Source of the DNA: Pseudomonadota bacterium
GTDB taxonomy: Bacteria > Pseudomonadota > Gammaproteobacteria > Burkholderiales > SHXO01
Direction of reading: 5' to 3'
DNA length: 11,616 nucleotides
Assembly: GCA_023430065.1 (NCBI GenBank)
Contig: JAEZCG010000124.1
Location: forward strand, 1-11,616
Part shown: piece after piece, positions 1 to 5,570 of the stretch
Numbering within the stretch: the stretch's first letter is position 1
Layout of the letters: every line of letters begins with the position of its first letter
The notes under the pieces: model-generated
What the model was told of the DNA's origin: nothing
Database searches by the model: none
The model's input: the letters and a program-made list of their open reading frames with translations, nothing else
Made by a program: the position numbers and the translations under genes

Positions 1-317
1 GCGATATCGGTGTTCTCCTCGCGCGGCAGGTATCCCAGCATGCGGCCCTGCCATTCCAGCCGAACCGCGTTCGGGTCGTGCGGATTGTCCGGTTCACGCA
101 CCAGAGCAAGGGCATCGCCCACACGCAGGTGTGCCCATACCGCCTTCGCATCGTGGTGGCGCAGTCCGGCGGCGAGCGAGGACTGCACCAGGATCCGGGC
201 GCTCGCGTGCCGCGACCCATCCTGACGAGGCGAGGCCGGTTGCGCCAGCGCCGTGTTCCCGGCGCACAGCAGGGCAAGAACGAACGCAACGCGAAGATGC
301 CGGCTCAGACCGACCAC
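1..317 (-). CDS. Exported HIRAN-domain protein (3' end outside window)
   Basis: Partial gene: 105 codons are visible and the C-terminus lies beyond position 1. GTG at 317 is chosen because GGAGGT (329-324) sits 6 nt upstream, and because translation from it gives a clean Sec signal peptide: Arg-rich start, hydrophobic core at residues 9-19, likely cleavage after ALA at about 25. From residue about 66 the protein matches the HIRAN pattern: VGDALALVREPDNPHDPNAV (66-85, with the EPxNPxDxNAV core) followed by GRMLGYLPRE (91-100). HIRAN modules are best known as DNA-end-binding domains at the N-terminus of SNF2 helicases such as HLTF/Rad5, but small stand-alone bacterial versions exist. An exported copy probably does something other than bind chromosomal DNA. 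The start overlaps the hemJ end by 13 nt, so it is probably the last or a late gene of the ferredoxin-hemJ operon. The domain call is good; its role is unknown. Confidence 0.8.
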   Translation of the reverse strand, partial: MVGLSRHLRVAFVLALLCAGNTALAQPASPRQDGSRHASARILVQSSLAAGLRHHDAKAVWAHLRVGDALALVREPDNPHDPNAVRLEWQGRMLGYLPREENTDI

Positions 318-727
318 GGCTTGACCTCCACCAGGAGGACGATCGCCAGCAGCAGCAGCACTGGAAACTCGTTGAACCAGCGGTACCAGACGTGGGTGCG
401 GCGGTTACGGTCGTGCCGGAAGTCGTAAAGCAGCTTGCCGCACCAGACGTGATAGCCGATTAGCACCAGCACCAGCGCGAACTTGGCGTGCATCCACGCA
501 CCGGCGTCGCGCCACCATCCTGCCCAGAGCCACAGGCCAAGAACGATGGTGACGATCGCTCCCGGCGTCATTATGCCGAAGAAGAGCTTGCGCTCCATCA
601 CCTTGAAGCGCGCGATGCCGGTCTCGTCCTCCGCCATCGCGTGATACACGAACAGCCGGGGCAGGTAGAAAAGCCCGGCGAACCAGGTCACCATCGCCAC
701 GATGTGAAACGCTTTGACCCACTCCAT
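305..727 (-). CDS. hemJ: HemJ-type protoporphyrinogen IX oxidase (CopD/UPF0093 family)
   Basis: 140 aa, the usual HemJ size, with four hydrophobic segments (about residues 4-26, 52-72, 80-96 and 119-135). HemJ oxidises protoporphyrinogen IX to protoporphyrin IX in the inner membrane, the penultimate heme step, in bacteria lacking HemG or HemY. Family hallmarks visible: the N-terminal WVKAFHIVAMVTWFAGLFYL (3-22) followed by PRLFVYH (23-29), MERKLFF (44-50), and the helix with K82 and H93. His8 and His29 match conserved positions thought to matter for heme binding or catalysis. ATG at 727 is preferred because GAGG (739-736) is 8 nt upstream; the in-frame ATG at 733 leaves only 2 nt. It follows the NodJ-like permease gene by 37 nt and overlaps the HIRAN gene, so it is probably operonic. 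Older annotations call this family CopD-like membrane protein. Confidence 0.92.
   Translation of the reverse strand: MEWVKAFHIVAMVTWFAGLFYLPRLFVYHAMAEDETGIARFKVMERKLFFGIMTPGAIVTIVLGLWLWAGWWRDAGAWMHAKFALVLVLIGYHVWCGKLLYDFRHDRNRRTHVWYRWFNEFPVLLLLAIVLLVEVKPWSV
324..329 (-). promoter_or_regulatory. Ribosome binding site deciding the HIRAN start
   Basis: GGAGGT lies 6 nt upstream of the GTG at 317, inside the last codons of hemJ. It is the strongest Shine-Dalgarno match in this part of the window and supports a non-ATG start for the exported HIRAN protein. Confidence 0.7.
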
Positions 728-764
728 CGTCATATCCTCGTCAAGACCGGACGTAGTGTACTGC

Positions 765-1547
765 CTAGTGGAGCAGCCGGCGGCGCACCAGCACCACCGA
801 TAGGAAGAATCCGGCGACGGCATAGGCGGCAAGCACCGCCACGTGCAGGAGCGGCGCGTCTGGCACACGGCCGTAGACCAGCGGGCGCGCCAGTTCGATG
901 GCGTGGGAGAGCGGCAACACGGCACCGATGTCCTGTAGCAGCGGCGGCAGCGCGCTGCGGGGATAGAACACGCCGGACAGGAGCACCATCGGCGTGACCA
1001 GCAGCGAGAAGTAATACATGAAGAAGTCGTAGCTGCCGGCAAGAGAAGTCATCACCATCGCCATGGCGGCGAAGGCGACCCCGAACAGGAGCGTGAGCGG
1101 AAGCAGCCATAGCGTCAGAGGCGAGTGCGACAGGCCGAGCACCCAGATGAGCAGTAGGATCGCGCTCCCGGAGAGGACGCTCTTGGAGGCCGCCCACATC
1201 GTTTCCGCAAACACGATGTCGTCCAGCCCGACCGGCGCGTTCATGATCGCCTCCCAGGTGCGCTGCACGTGCATGCGCGAGAAGGCCGAGTACAGGGCCT
1301 CGAAGGTTGCGCTGTTCATGGTGGCGTAGCAGAGCGTGCCGGCGGAGAGAAAGGTGATGTAGCGAACGCCGTCGACGTCGGGCATCAGTGCGCCGATCCC
1401 GAAGCCGAAGCCCAGCATGTACAACGTGGGATCGGCGAGGTTGCCGAGCATGGACGGGACCATCAGCTTGCGCCAGACGAGCAGGTTGCGGCGCCATACC
1501 TGGAAGGCGCGCGGCGTCACCCTGGGCAGGGAAAGATCGAGTCCCAT
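765..1547 (-). CDS. NodJ-like ABC-2 type exporter permease
   Basis: 260 aa ABC-2 type membrane protein, with about six hydrophobic segments after a cytoplasmic N-terminus that carries the typical FQVWRRNLLVWRK stretch (15-27). It also shows LADPTLYMLGFGFG (37-50) and, towards the C-terminus, LLSGVFYPRSALP, the conserved ABC-2 region before the last helices. It resembles NodJ, the lipochitooligosaccharide exporter permease, but this subfamily is widespread in betaproteobacteria with unknown substrates, so no nodulation role should be inferred. Two copies would pair with the ATPase encoded just upstream. The ATG at 1547 shares one base with the ATPase stop (TGATG), implying translational coupling. 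Confidence 0.9.
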   Translation of the reverse strand: MGLDLSLPRVTPRAFQVWRRNLLVWRKLMVPSMLGNLADPTLYMLGFGFGIGALMPDVDGVRYITFLSAGTLCYATMNSATFEALYSAFSRMHVQRTWEAIMNAPVGLDDIVFAETMWAASKSVLSGSAILLLIWVLGLSHSPLTLWLLPLTLLFGVAFAAMAMVMTSLAGSYDFFMYYFSLLVTPMVLLSGVFYPRSALPPLLQDIGAVLPLSHAIELARPLVYGRVPDAPLLHVAVLAAYAVAGFFLSVVLVRRRLLH

Positions 1548-2452
1548 CAGTCGCGCAGCTCGTGACCGGTGAGCCGGAGGAAGACATCCTCGAGGTTGGC
1601 CGGGCGGTGCAGATAGCGCATCGCGCCGGCATCCCGCAGGGCACCGAGTGCGGGCTGCGGATCGTGCAGATAGCAGAACGTGGTCTCGCCCACCGTCTGG
1701 AAGCGCGCCGGCAGGTGCCCGCGGTGCGCGTCCACCCACTGGCGCACACCGTCGCCGAACAGTTCCAGCACGTGCGGCTCGATGTGCGCGGCGACCAGTT
1801 GCGCCGGCGTGCCCTGCGCAATGATACGGCCCGCATCCATGATCGCGAGGCGGTCGCACAGCCGTTCCGCCTCCTCCATGAAGTGCGTGGTGAGGAGGAT
1901 GGTCTTGCCGCGCGAGACCAGGCGCTTGAGCCGGTCCCAGATGAGATGGCGCGCCTGGGGATCCAGCCCCGTGGTCGGTTCGTCCAGGAACAGCAACGCC
2001 GGGTCGTTGACGAGGGCGCGCGCCAGCGACAGCCGCCGCTTCATGCCGCCCGAGAGGCTGGCGATGCGCGCCGGTCCGCGCGTCTCCAGGCCCGCGAACT
2101 CGAGCAATTCGGGCACGCGGGCGTGTATGACACGGTCGGACAAGCCGAAGTAGCGGCCGTAGACGAGCAGGTTCTCGGTGACGGTGAAGTCGGGATCGAG
2201 GCTGTCGGCCTGGGGCACCACGCCCAGCCGGTGTCGCGCCTCGATCGCCCGCATCGGCACCGGCTCGCCGAGCACGCGGATGTCACCGGCGTCGGGCGTG
2301 ACCAGTCCGAGGGCCAACCGCAAGGTGGTCGTCTTGCCGGCGCCATTCGGCCCCAGCAGCCCGTAGCACTCGGCAGGCCGTAGGTCGATGTCGATGCCGG
2401 CGACGACCTCCTTGCCGCCGTAGGACTTGCGCACGCCTCGCAGCGCGAGCAT
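1547..2452 (-). CDS. NodI-like ABC exporter ATPase
   Basis: 301 aa nucleotide-binding subunit, complete with Walker [10 protein letters not shown] (34-42), Q-loop Gln81, signature LSGGM (133-137), Walker B LLFLDEP (153-159) and H-loop His190. The C-terminal 80 residues form the extension typical of DrrA/NodI exporter ATPases, ending in a [15 protein letters not shown] motif (286-296). It powers export of an unknown substrate through the NodJ-like permease. ATG at 2452 is chosen because it gives a TGATG overlap with the upstream hydrolase stop, the same arrangement as at its own 3' end with the permease. A TTG two codons upstream (2458) is a weaker alternative. Family and partner are clear; substrate is not. 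Confidence 0.93.
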   Translation of the reverse strand: MLALRGVRKSYGGKEVVAGIDIDLRPAECYGLLGPNGAGKTTTLRLALGLVTPDAGDIRVLGEPVPMRAIEARHRLGVVPQADSLDPDFTVTENLLVYGRYFGLSDRVIHARVPELLEFAGLETRGPARIASLSGGMKRRLSLARALVNDPALLFLDEPTTGLDPQARHLIWDRLKRLVSRGKTILLTTHFMEEAERLCDRLAIMDAGRIIAQGTPAQLVAAHIEPHVLELFGDGVRQWVDAHRGHLPARFQTVGETTFCYLHDPQPALGALRDAGAMRYLHRPANLEDVFLRLTGHELRD

Positions 2453-3057
2453 CAGCAAGCGCAGCTGTGGTTGACGATGCGCGCGAGCTCGACCAGCTTG
2501 CCGTGGAAGAAGTGACCGGTTCCGGGAACCACCGTGACGGGCAGGCTCTGCGGCCGGGCCCAGTCGAGCACGGCGGACAGCGGCACCACATCGTCCTCCT
2601 CGCCGTGGATGACGAGCGTTCCGGCGCGCACCTCGCTCACGCTGAAGCGATTGACGGCGGGGCCGACCAACACCAGGCGCTCGTGCTCCAGGCGTGCCGC
2701 CACGCGCGCCTGCACGAACGCACCGAATGAAAACCCGGCCAGCGTGACCGGCAGCCCGGGATAGCGCGCGCGCATGGCCTGCGCCACCGTGAGCCAGTCC
2801 TCGGTTTCCCCGCCACCTTCGTCGTACACGCCGTCGCTCGCGCCGACGCCACGGAAGTTCATCCTCACCGCGACCTGATGCTGCGCGAGGAAGGCACGCG
2901 CCAGCGTCTGCACCACCTTGTTGTCCAGGGTGCCGCCGTAGAGCGGATGGGGATGCGCGACCAGCGCCAGCCCGCGCGGCTGCTCGGGCGCCGCGACCAC
3001 GACCTCGAGGTTTCCGGCTGCGCCCGGCATGAGCAGGCGCTCGTCGCGGGCTCTCAA
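2452..3057 (-). CDS. Alpha/beta hydrolase (COG2945-like)
   Basis: 201 aa single-domain cytosolic alpha/beta hydrolase. Visible elements are [15 protein letters not shown] (35-49) and NFRGVGAS (67-74), both characteristic of the small COG2945/dienelactone-hydrolase-like group. The likely triad is Ser110 in GFSFG, Asp155 in HGEEDD and His182 in GTGHFF. The substrate cannot be read from the sequence. Start is uncertain: TTG at 3057 overlaps the ferredoxin stop (TTGA) and keeps RDERLLMPG (4-12), which looks like the family's first beta strand. The first ATG is at 3030 (192 aa), and neither has a strong Shine-Dalgarno. The C-terminus ends NHSCAC, an unusual Cys pair. It lies between ferredoxin and exporter genes, with overlaps on both sides. 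Confidence 0.88.
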   Translation of the reverse strand: MRARDERLLMPGAAGNLEVVVAAPEQPRGLALVAHPHPLYGGTLDNKVVQTLARAFLAQHQVAVRMNFRGVGASDGVYDEGGGETEDWLTVAQAMRARYPGLPVTLAGFSFGAFVQARVAARLEHERLVLVGPAVNRFSVSEVRAGTLVIHGEEDDVVPLSAVLDWARPQSLPVTVVPGTGHFFHGKLVELARIVNHSCAC

Positions 3058-3362
3058 ATGCGCAGGCGCTCGACTACGCGCCCGTGAAGGAGATGCTCCT
3101 CGATGATCTCGTCGATGTCCTCTCGGTCCACGTAGGTGTACCACACGCCTTCGGGGTAGACGACGATCACGGGACCCTCCTCGCAGCGATCCAGGCAGCC
3201 CGCCTGATTGATGCGGGCCTTGCCGGGCCCGGCCAGGCCGAGTTCCTTCACGCGCTTCTTGGCATAGTCGCGCAGCGCCTGCGCGCCGTGGTTGTTGCAG
3301 CAGGCGCGATCGCCCTCGCGCTGGTTGCAGCAGAAGAAGACGTGGTGGTTGAAGTAACTCAT
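3054..3362 (-). CDS. Thioredoxin-like [2Fe-2S] ferredoxin
   Basis: 102 aa member of the thioredoxin-fold [2Fe-2S] ferredoxin family (Clostridium pasteurianum/Azotobacter FdI/Aquifex Fd type). Cysteines are C11, C12, C21, C22, C56 and C60. By family comparison the cluster ligands should be C11, C22 and the CLDRC pair C56/C60, leaving two extra cysteines next to ligands. It is a probable soluble one-electron carrier or Fe-S sensor. [10 protein letters not shown] at the N-terminus agrees with the family start, although no Shine-Dalgarno precedes the ATG. It is the first gene of a probable six-gene operon, directly behind a perfect TATAAT and a dyad (3361-3390). The stop overlaps the hydrolase TTG. 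The redox partner is not identifiable here. Confidence 0.93.
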   Translation of the reverse strand: MSYFNHHVFFCCNQREGDRACCNNHGAQALRDYAKKRVKELGLAGPGKARINQAGCLDRCEEGPVIVVYPEGVWYTYVDREDIDEIIEEHLLHGRVVERLRI

Positions 3363-3390
3363 CGGCGGCGGGGTGAGCGTGTCCGCCGAT
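3361..3390. promoter_or_regulatory. Dyad between promoter and start of the ferredoxin gene (possible operator)
   Basis: Perfect 8-bp inverted repeat ATCGGCGG (3361-3368) and CCGCCGAT (3383-3390) with a 14-nt spacer. It spans from the 3' part of the -10 to the first base pair of the start codon. Because the predicted transcript starts near 3382, one arm would not be transcribed, so a protein-binding operator is more likely than an RNA hairpin. The binding factor is unknown. Confidence 0.4.
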
Positions 3391-3394
3391 TATA
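3389..3394 (-). promoter_or_regulatory. -10 element (TATAAT) of the ferredoxin operon
   Basis: A perfect sigma-70 -10 hexamer lies 26 nt before the ferredoxin ATG, giving a predicted leader of about 20 nt. No good -35 is present: the best candidate, about 16 nt upstream, is GTCGAT, overlapping the GC hairpin at 3402-3420. Poor -35 agreement suggests an activator or a weak promoter. It is the only TATAAT I noticed in a regulatory position in this GC-rich window. Confidence 0.6.
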
Positions 3395-3401
3395 CCGGGC
3401 G

Positions 3402-3420
3402 CCCCGTCGGATCGACGGGG
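3402..3420. terminator. GC hairpin after the OmpR-type regulator gene
   Basis: Perfect 8-bp stem CCCCGTCG / CGACGGGG with a 3-nt loop, 20 nt downstream of the regulator stop codon (3440) and just upstream of the ferredoxin -10. There is no T tract on either side, so it is at best a weak or Rho-assisted terminator. It could also overlap a regulatory site for the ferredoxin promoter. Confidence 0.45.
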
Positions 3421-3439
3421 CATTCCCGGATGCAGACGA

Positions 3440-4174
3440 TCAGACCGCGGCGGCCTTGTCGTCGTTGGTCAGACGTTGCATCGCTGCCTGGTCGAGCTGT
3501 TCGAGCCGGTAGCCGTATCGATAGACAGCAGCCAGGCGCCAGCCGTGTTCGGGCGTGAGGCCGAGTTTGTTACGGATGCGGCTCACGTGCGTATCGAGCG
3601 TGCGCGAGGTCACCACGGCATTCGAACCCCATACGGTCTCGCGGATGTGGCCACGGGACAGCAGCCGACCGATGTTGCGCAGGAACAGCACCGACAGATC
3701 GAAGTCCTTGGCGGTCAGGTCCACCTGCCTGCCGTTGCGCAGCACCGTGCGCGTCTGGCAGTCCACGCGGAAGGCGTCGATCTCGAGCACCTCCGCCTGG
3801 TCCTGAACGTGGCGGGCGCGCCGGGCCAGGGCTTCGAGCCGCGCCAGCAATTCCAGGCGGCGAACCGGCTTGATCATGTAGTCGTCGGCACCTTCGCGCA
3901 GAGCGAGCACGATGTCGTCCTCGCGATTGCGACCGGTGACGAACAGGACCGGTACCGACGAGTGCAGCTGCTGACGCACCCTTCGCAGCACGTCCACGCC
4001 GTTGAGGTCGGGCAGATTCCAGTCGAGAATCAGCGCGTCGAAGCTCTCGTTCTGCAGCGCGCGCAGCAGATCGGCGCCCTGCTCGAAGGCGTGCGGATGA
4101 TGCCCGGCCAACTGCAGCCAATGGCTCAACAGTTCGCTTTGAGAAGTGTCGTCTTCCAGTATTGCAATTCTCAT
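3440..4174 (-). CDS. OmpR/PhoB-family response regulator
   Basis: 244 aa. Receiver domain at about residues 1-115 with acidic pocket E7/D8/D9, phosphoacceptor Asp51 (LILDWNLPD), Thr80 and Lys102 (IKP). The winged-helix DNA-binding domain covers about 128-225, with the recognition-helix region TSRTLDTHVSRIRNKLGL (189-206) and the final wing GWRLAAVYRYGYRL. All catalytic positions are intact, so it should be a phosphorylation-controlled transcription factor. ATG at 4174 gives the canonical MRIAILEDD start; an in-frame ATG at 4189 is possible but would add a non-family tail. It is the last gene of the receiver-Hpt-regulator block, 37 nt after the Hpt gene, and probably the output of that relay. 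Target genes cannot be predicted from this window. Confidence 0.93.
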   Translation of the reverse strand: MRIAILEDDTSQSELLSHWLQLAGHHPHAFEQGADLLRALQNESFDALILDWNLPDLNGVDVLRRVRQQLHSSVPVLFVTGRNREDDIVLALREGADDYMIKPVRRLELLARLEALARRARHVQDQAEVLEIDAFRVDCQTRTVLRNGRQVDLTAKDFDLSVLFLRNIGRLLSRGHIRETVWGSNAVVTSRTLDTHVSRIRNKLGLTPEHGWRLAAVYRYGYRLEQLDQAAMQRLTNDDKAAAV

Positions 4175-4211
4175 TGTCTTCGACCGCATCGGATGTATAG
4201 AGATAGACCGC

Positions 4212-4553
4212 CTAGTTGAATCGGACCTGTATGCGCTTGAGGTAGCGCTCCATCGTCGCGAAGTGCGATTCGAGGCGCTCCTTGTCGCGGTTGCGTGCAG
4301 CGAGTTCCAGCTTTGCGCCGAGGATCGACAGCTCCGGAAAGCCGAAGCCCTCTCCCGCACCCTTGAGGTCGTGCCCCGCGCGCGCGATCGACTCGAAGTC
4401 GTCTTCGAGCAAGGCCGCGCGCATGCGCTGCACCTCGGCTTCCTTGCGACGAAGGAACCTGGTGACCAGCTGCTCCAGGTCCTTCTCCAGCCACACGACC
4501 CGCGGCTGCAGACTGTCGCGGCCGGTTTCCCGCTGTCCTGCTCCCCTTGTCAC
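4212..4553 (-). CDS. Stand-alone histidine phosphotransfer (Hpt) protein
   Basis: 113 aa, one Hpt four-helix-bundle domain. The phosphoacceptor motif HDLKGAGEGFGFPEL begins at His61, with the conserved Lys64-Gly65 and the Gly-rich stretch. The helix before it (about 35-58) and the helix after (76-90) are amphipathic, as in the family. It shuttles phosphoryl groups between receiver aspartates and has no catalytic activity of its own. GTG at 4553 is chosen because it overlaps the upstream receiver stop (GTGA) and has GGAG (4564-4561) 7 nt upstream. The longer reading from 4595 only adds sequence shadowing the receiver gene. Its position between a single-domain receiver and a DNA-binding regulator makes both natural partners. 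No kinase is encoded nearby. Confidence 0.9.
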   Translation of the reverse strand: MTRGAGQRETGRDSLQPRVVWLEKDLEQLVTRFLRRKEAEVQRMRAALLEDDFESIARAGHDLKGAGEGFGFPELSILGAKLELAARNRDKERLESHFATMERYLKRIQVRFN

Positions 4554-4930
4554 GCATGCGCTCCACGGGACAGCACGTCGTGCACGCGGCTCCACAAGAC
4601 ATCGCTGTGGATGGGCTTGGACAGCAGGGCGTCGCAGCCGCTGGCCAGCGCGCGCGCCGCTTCCGGGCCATCGCGGTGTCCGGTCAGCGCGTAGATCGGC
4701 TTGATGTAGCCGACGCTGCGCAAGCGCTTCACCGCTTCGAATCCAGTCATCACCGGCATGTCCATGTCCATCAGTATCAGCGCCGGCTGCTCGCTCAGCG
4801 CCAGCTCCACGGCCACCTTCCCGTTGTCCGCCTGCAGTACGTTCACGCCCATGCGGCGCAGTTGGTGGACAACCAGTTCACGTATGTCCTCGTTGTCCTC
4901 TGCGACGAGCACGGCCTGACTTGCTTCCAT
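4550..4930 (-). CDS. Single-domain CheY-like response regulator
   Basis: 126 aa, receiver domain only. Acidic pocket E11/D12, phosphoacceptor Asp55 in LILMDMDMP, Thr83 and Lys105 (SKP) are all present. It lacks an output domain and therefore acts by protein contact, most plausibly as an intermediate receiver that exchanges phosphate with the Hpt protein encoded next, or as a phosphate sink. The sequence resembles the receiver domains of hybrid kinases (MDMDMPVMTG type) more than chemotaxis CheY, so it may be a detached hybrid-kinase receiver. ATG at 4930 follows a purine-rich AGAGAG about 7 nt upstream. It is the first gene of the relay block and lies about 54 nt from the start predicted for the sigma-54 promoter at 4995-5010. 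Confidence 0.92.
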   Translation of the reverse strand: MEASQAVLVAEDNEDIRELVVHQLRRMGVNVLQADNGKVAVELALSEQPALILMDMDMPVMTGFEAVKRLRSVGYIKPIYALTGHRDGPEAARALASGCDALLSKPIHSDVLWSRVHDVLSRGAHA

Positions 4931-4994
4931 CTTCGGTCTCTCTGACGATCGCACTAGTCGATGTTTCTCGCGGCGATCACGCGAGGGCGACTTT

Positions 4995-5010
4995 TGCAAG
5001 AGGTGTGCCA
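4995..5010 (-). promoter_or_regulatory. Sigma-54 (-24/-12) promoter of the phosphorelay block
   Basis: On the minus strand TGGCAC (5010-5005), five bases, then TTGCA (4999-4995), followed by AAA. This matches the RpoN consensus TGGCACG-N4-TTGC(A/T) at every position except the G after TGGCAC. The GG (5009-5008) and GC (4997-4996) are exactly 12 bases apart, as required. Predicted transcription start is about 4984, leaving a leader of about 54 nt before the receiver ATG at 4930. Such promoters need an AAA+ activator, and none is encoded in the window. Confidence 0.75.
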
Positions 5011-5028
5011 CTGGGGTGAACCGTTCGT

Positions 5029-5046
5029 CGCCTGATCCGCCAGGCG
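5029..5046. promoter_or_regulatory. 18-bp dyad upstream of the sigma-54 promoter
   Basis: Perfect inverted repeat CGCCTG-N6-CAGGCG, centred about 53 bp upstream of the predicted start. It could be a binding site for an activator or another regulator, though activator sites for sigma-54 promoters usually lie further upstream. The rest of 4931-5099 holds the promoter, a short CCGGGCCCGG palindrome (5059-5068) and nothing else I recognise. Confidence 0.35.
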
Positions 5047-5099
5047 TACACGCGAAAGCCGGGCCCGGTGCGAGCCGCTGCGCGGTAGATCCTGAAGCG

Positions 5100-5570
5100 C
5101 TAGATGGCGATACCGGACGTGCAGAGCAGCAGCGTCTTGCGTCCGGCGCCGCTCGCACGGGTGAGCTCGGACATGCGCACGAGGCGGCGCAGGTGGCCGT
5201 TCACGTTGGCGCGCTGTGCGTACTCGGGAAAGGCCTGGCGTATCGCCTCCAGCGGCGCGTTCACCAGCAGGCCGTATTGCGCCGGAGTCTGTCCGCGCGC
5301 CGGCGCCACATAGAAGGAATCGACCAGGAATCCGCGGATCGCTCCTGCGCTCGGCAGCGCGATCACGGCGCCCTCGCCATAGCCGTCGAGCAAGGACCCG
5401 AAGCGCGTCAGGTCCAGCCTGCATTCGCTCACGCCGCTGAAGAACATCTCGAAGGAAGGCTGCTCGGCACGCGCAGCTGCGGCGATGATGCCCAAGAAGG
5501 CAAAACAAAGACAAAACGGGGCAGCCCTTCCAGGCGTGCCATGGACGTTGGACGGCGCTCTGCGACTCAT
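5100..5570 (-). CDS. Secreted/periplasmic protein of unknown function
   Basis: 156 aa; I do not recognise the family. The N-terminus is a long signal peptide: Arg-containing n-region, hydrophobic core at about 18-33 (FCLCFAFLGIIAAAA), likely cleavage after ARA at residue 35. The mature part of about 120 residues has just two cysteines, C50 (SECRLDL) and C150 (LLLCTSG), near its two ends, suggesting a disulfide closing the domain. Other recognisable stretches are GYGEGAVIALPSAGAIRGFL (63-82) and NVNGHLRRLVRMSELT (122-137). ATG at 5570 overlaps the VanZ-family stop (ATGA), so the two are translationally coupled and probably work together at the membrane/periplasm. The signal peptide, the coupled start and codon use like its neighbours support a real gene. 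Confidence 0.8.
   Translation of the reverse strand: MSRRAPSNVHGTPGRAAPFCLCFAFLGIIAAAARAEQPSFEMFFSGVSECRLDLTRFGSLLDGYGEGAVIALPSAGAIRGFLVDSFYVAPARGQTPAQYGLLVNAPLEAIRQAFPEYAQRANVNGHLRRLVRMSELTRASGAGRKTLLLCTSGIAI

Noticed and set aside
347..361. CAG-type triplet run (AGCAGCAGCAGCA)
   Set aside because: It encodes the Leu run of the last HemJ helix with preferred CTG codons; a similar run at 11212-11220 encodes Leu residues at the PotA Walker B. Not a functional repeat.
1388..2383. 331-codon plus-strand open frame
   Set aside because: Antisense of the NodI-like ATPase and the start of the permease; no motif, while the minus strand carries every ABC ATPase motif.
765..2452. NodIJ nodulation exporter
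   Set aside because: The similarity is to the wider NodIJ-like family. No nod genes or symbiosis context are present, so a nodulation role is not supported.
5059..5068. CCGGGCCCGG palindrome as terminator of the VanZ/secreted-protein pair
   Set aside because: The palindrome leaves no room for a loop and lacks a T tract, so it cannot form a credible terminator hairpin.
4954..5514. Minus-strand open frame that might have been the missing histidine kinase
   Set aside because: No H-box, N-box or G-box sequence; it is a shadow of the secreted-protein gene and the intergenic region.
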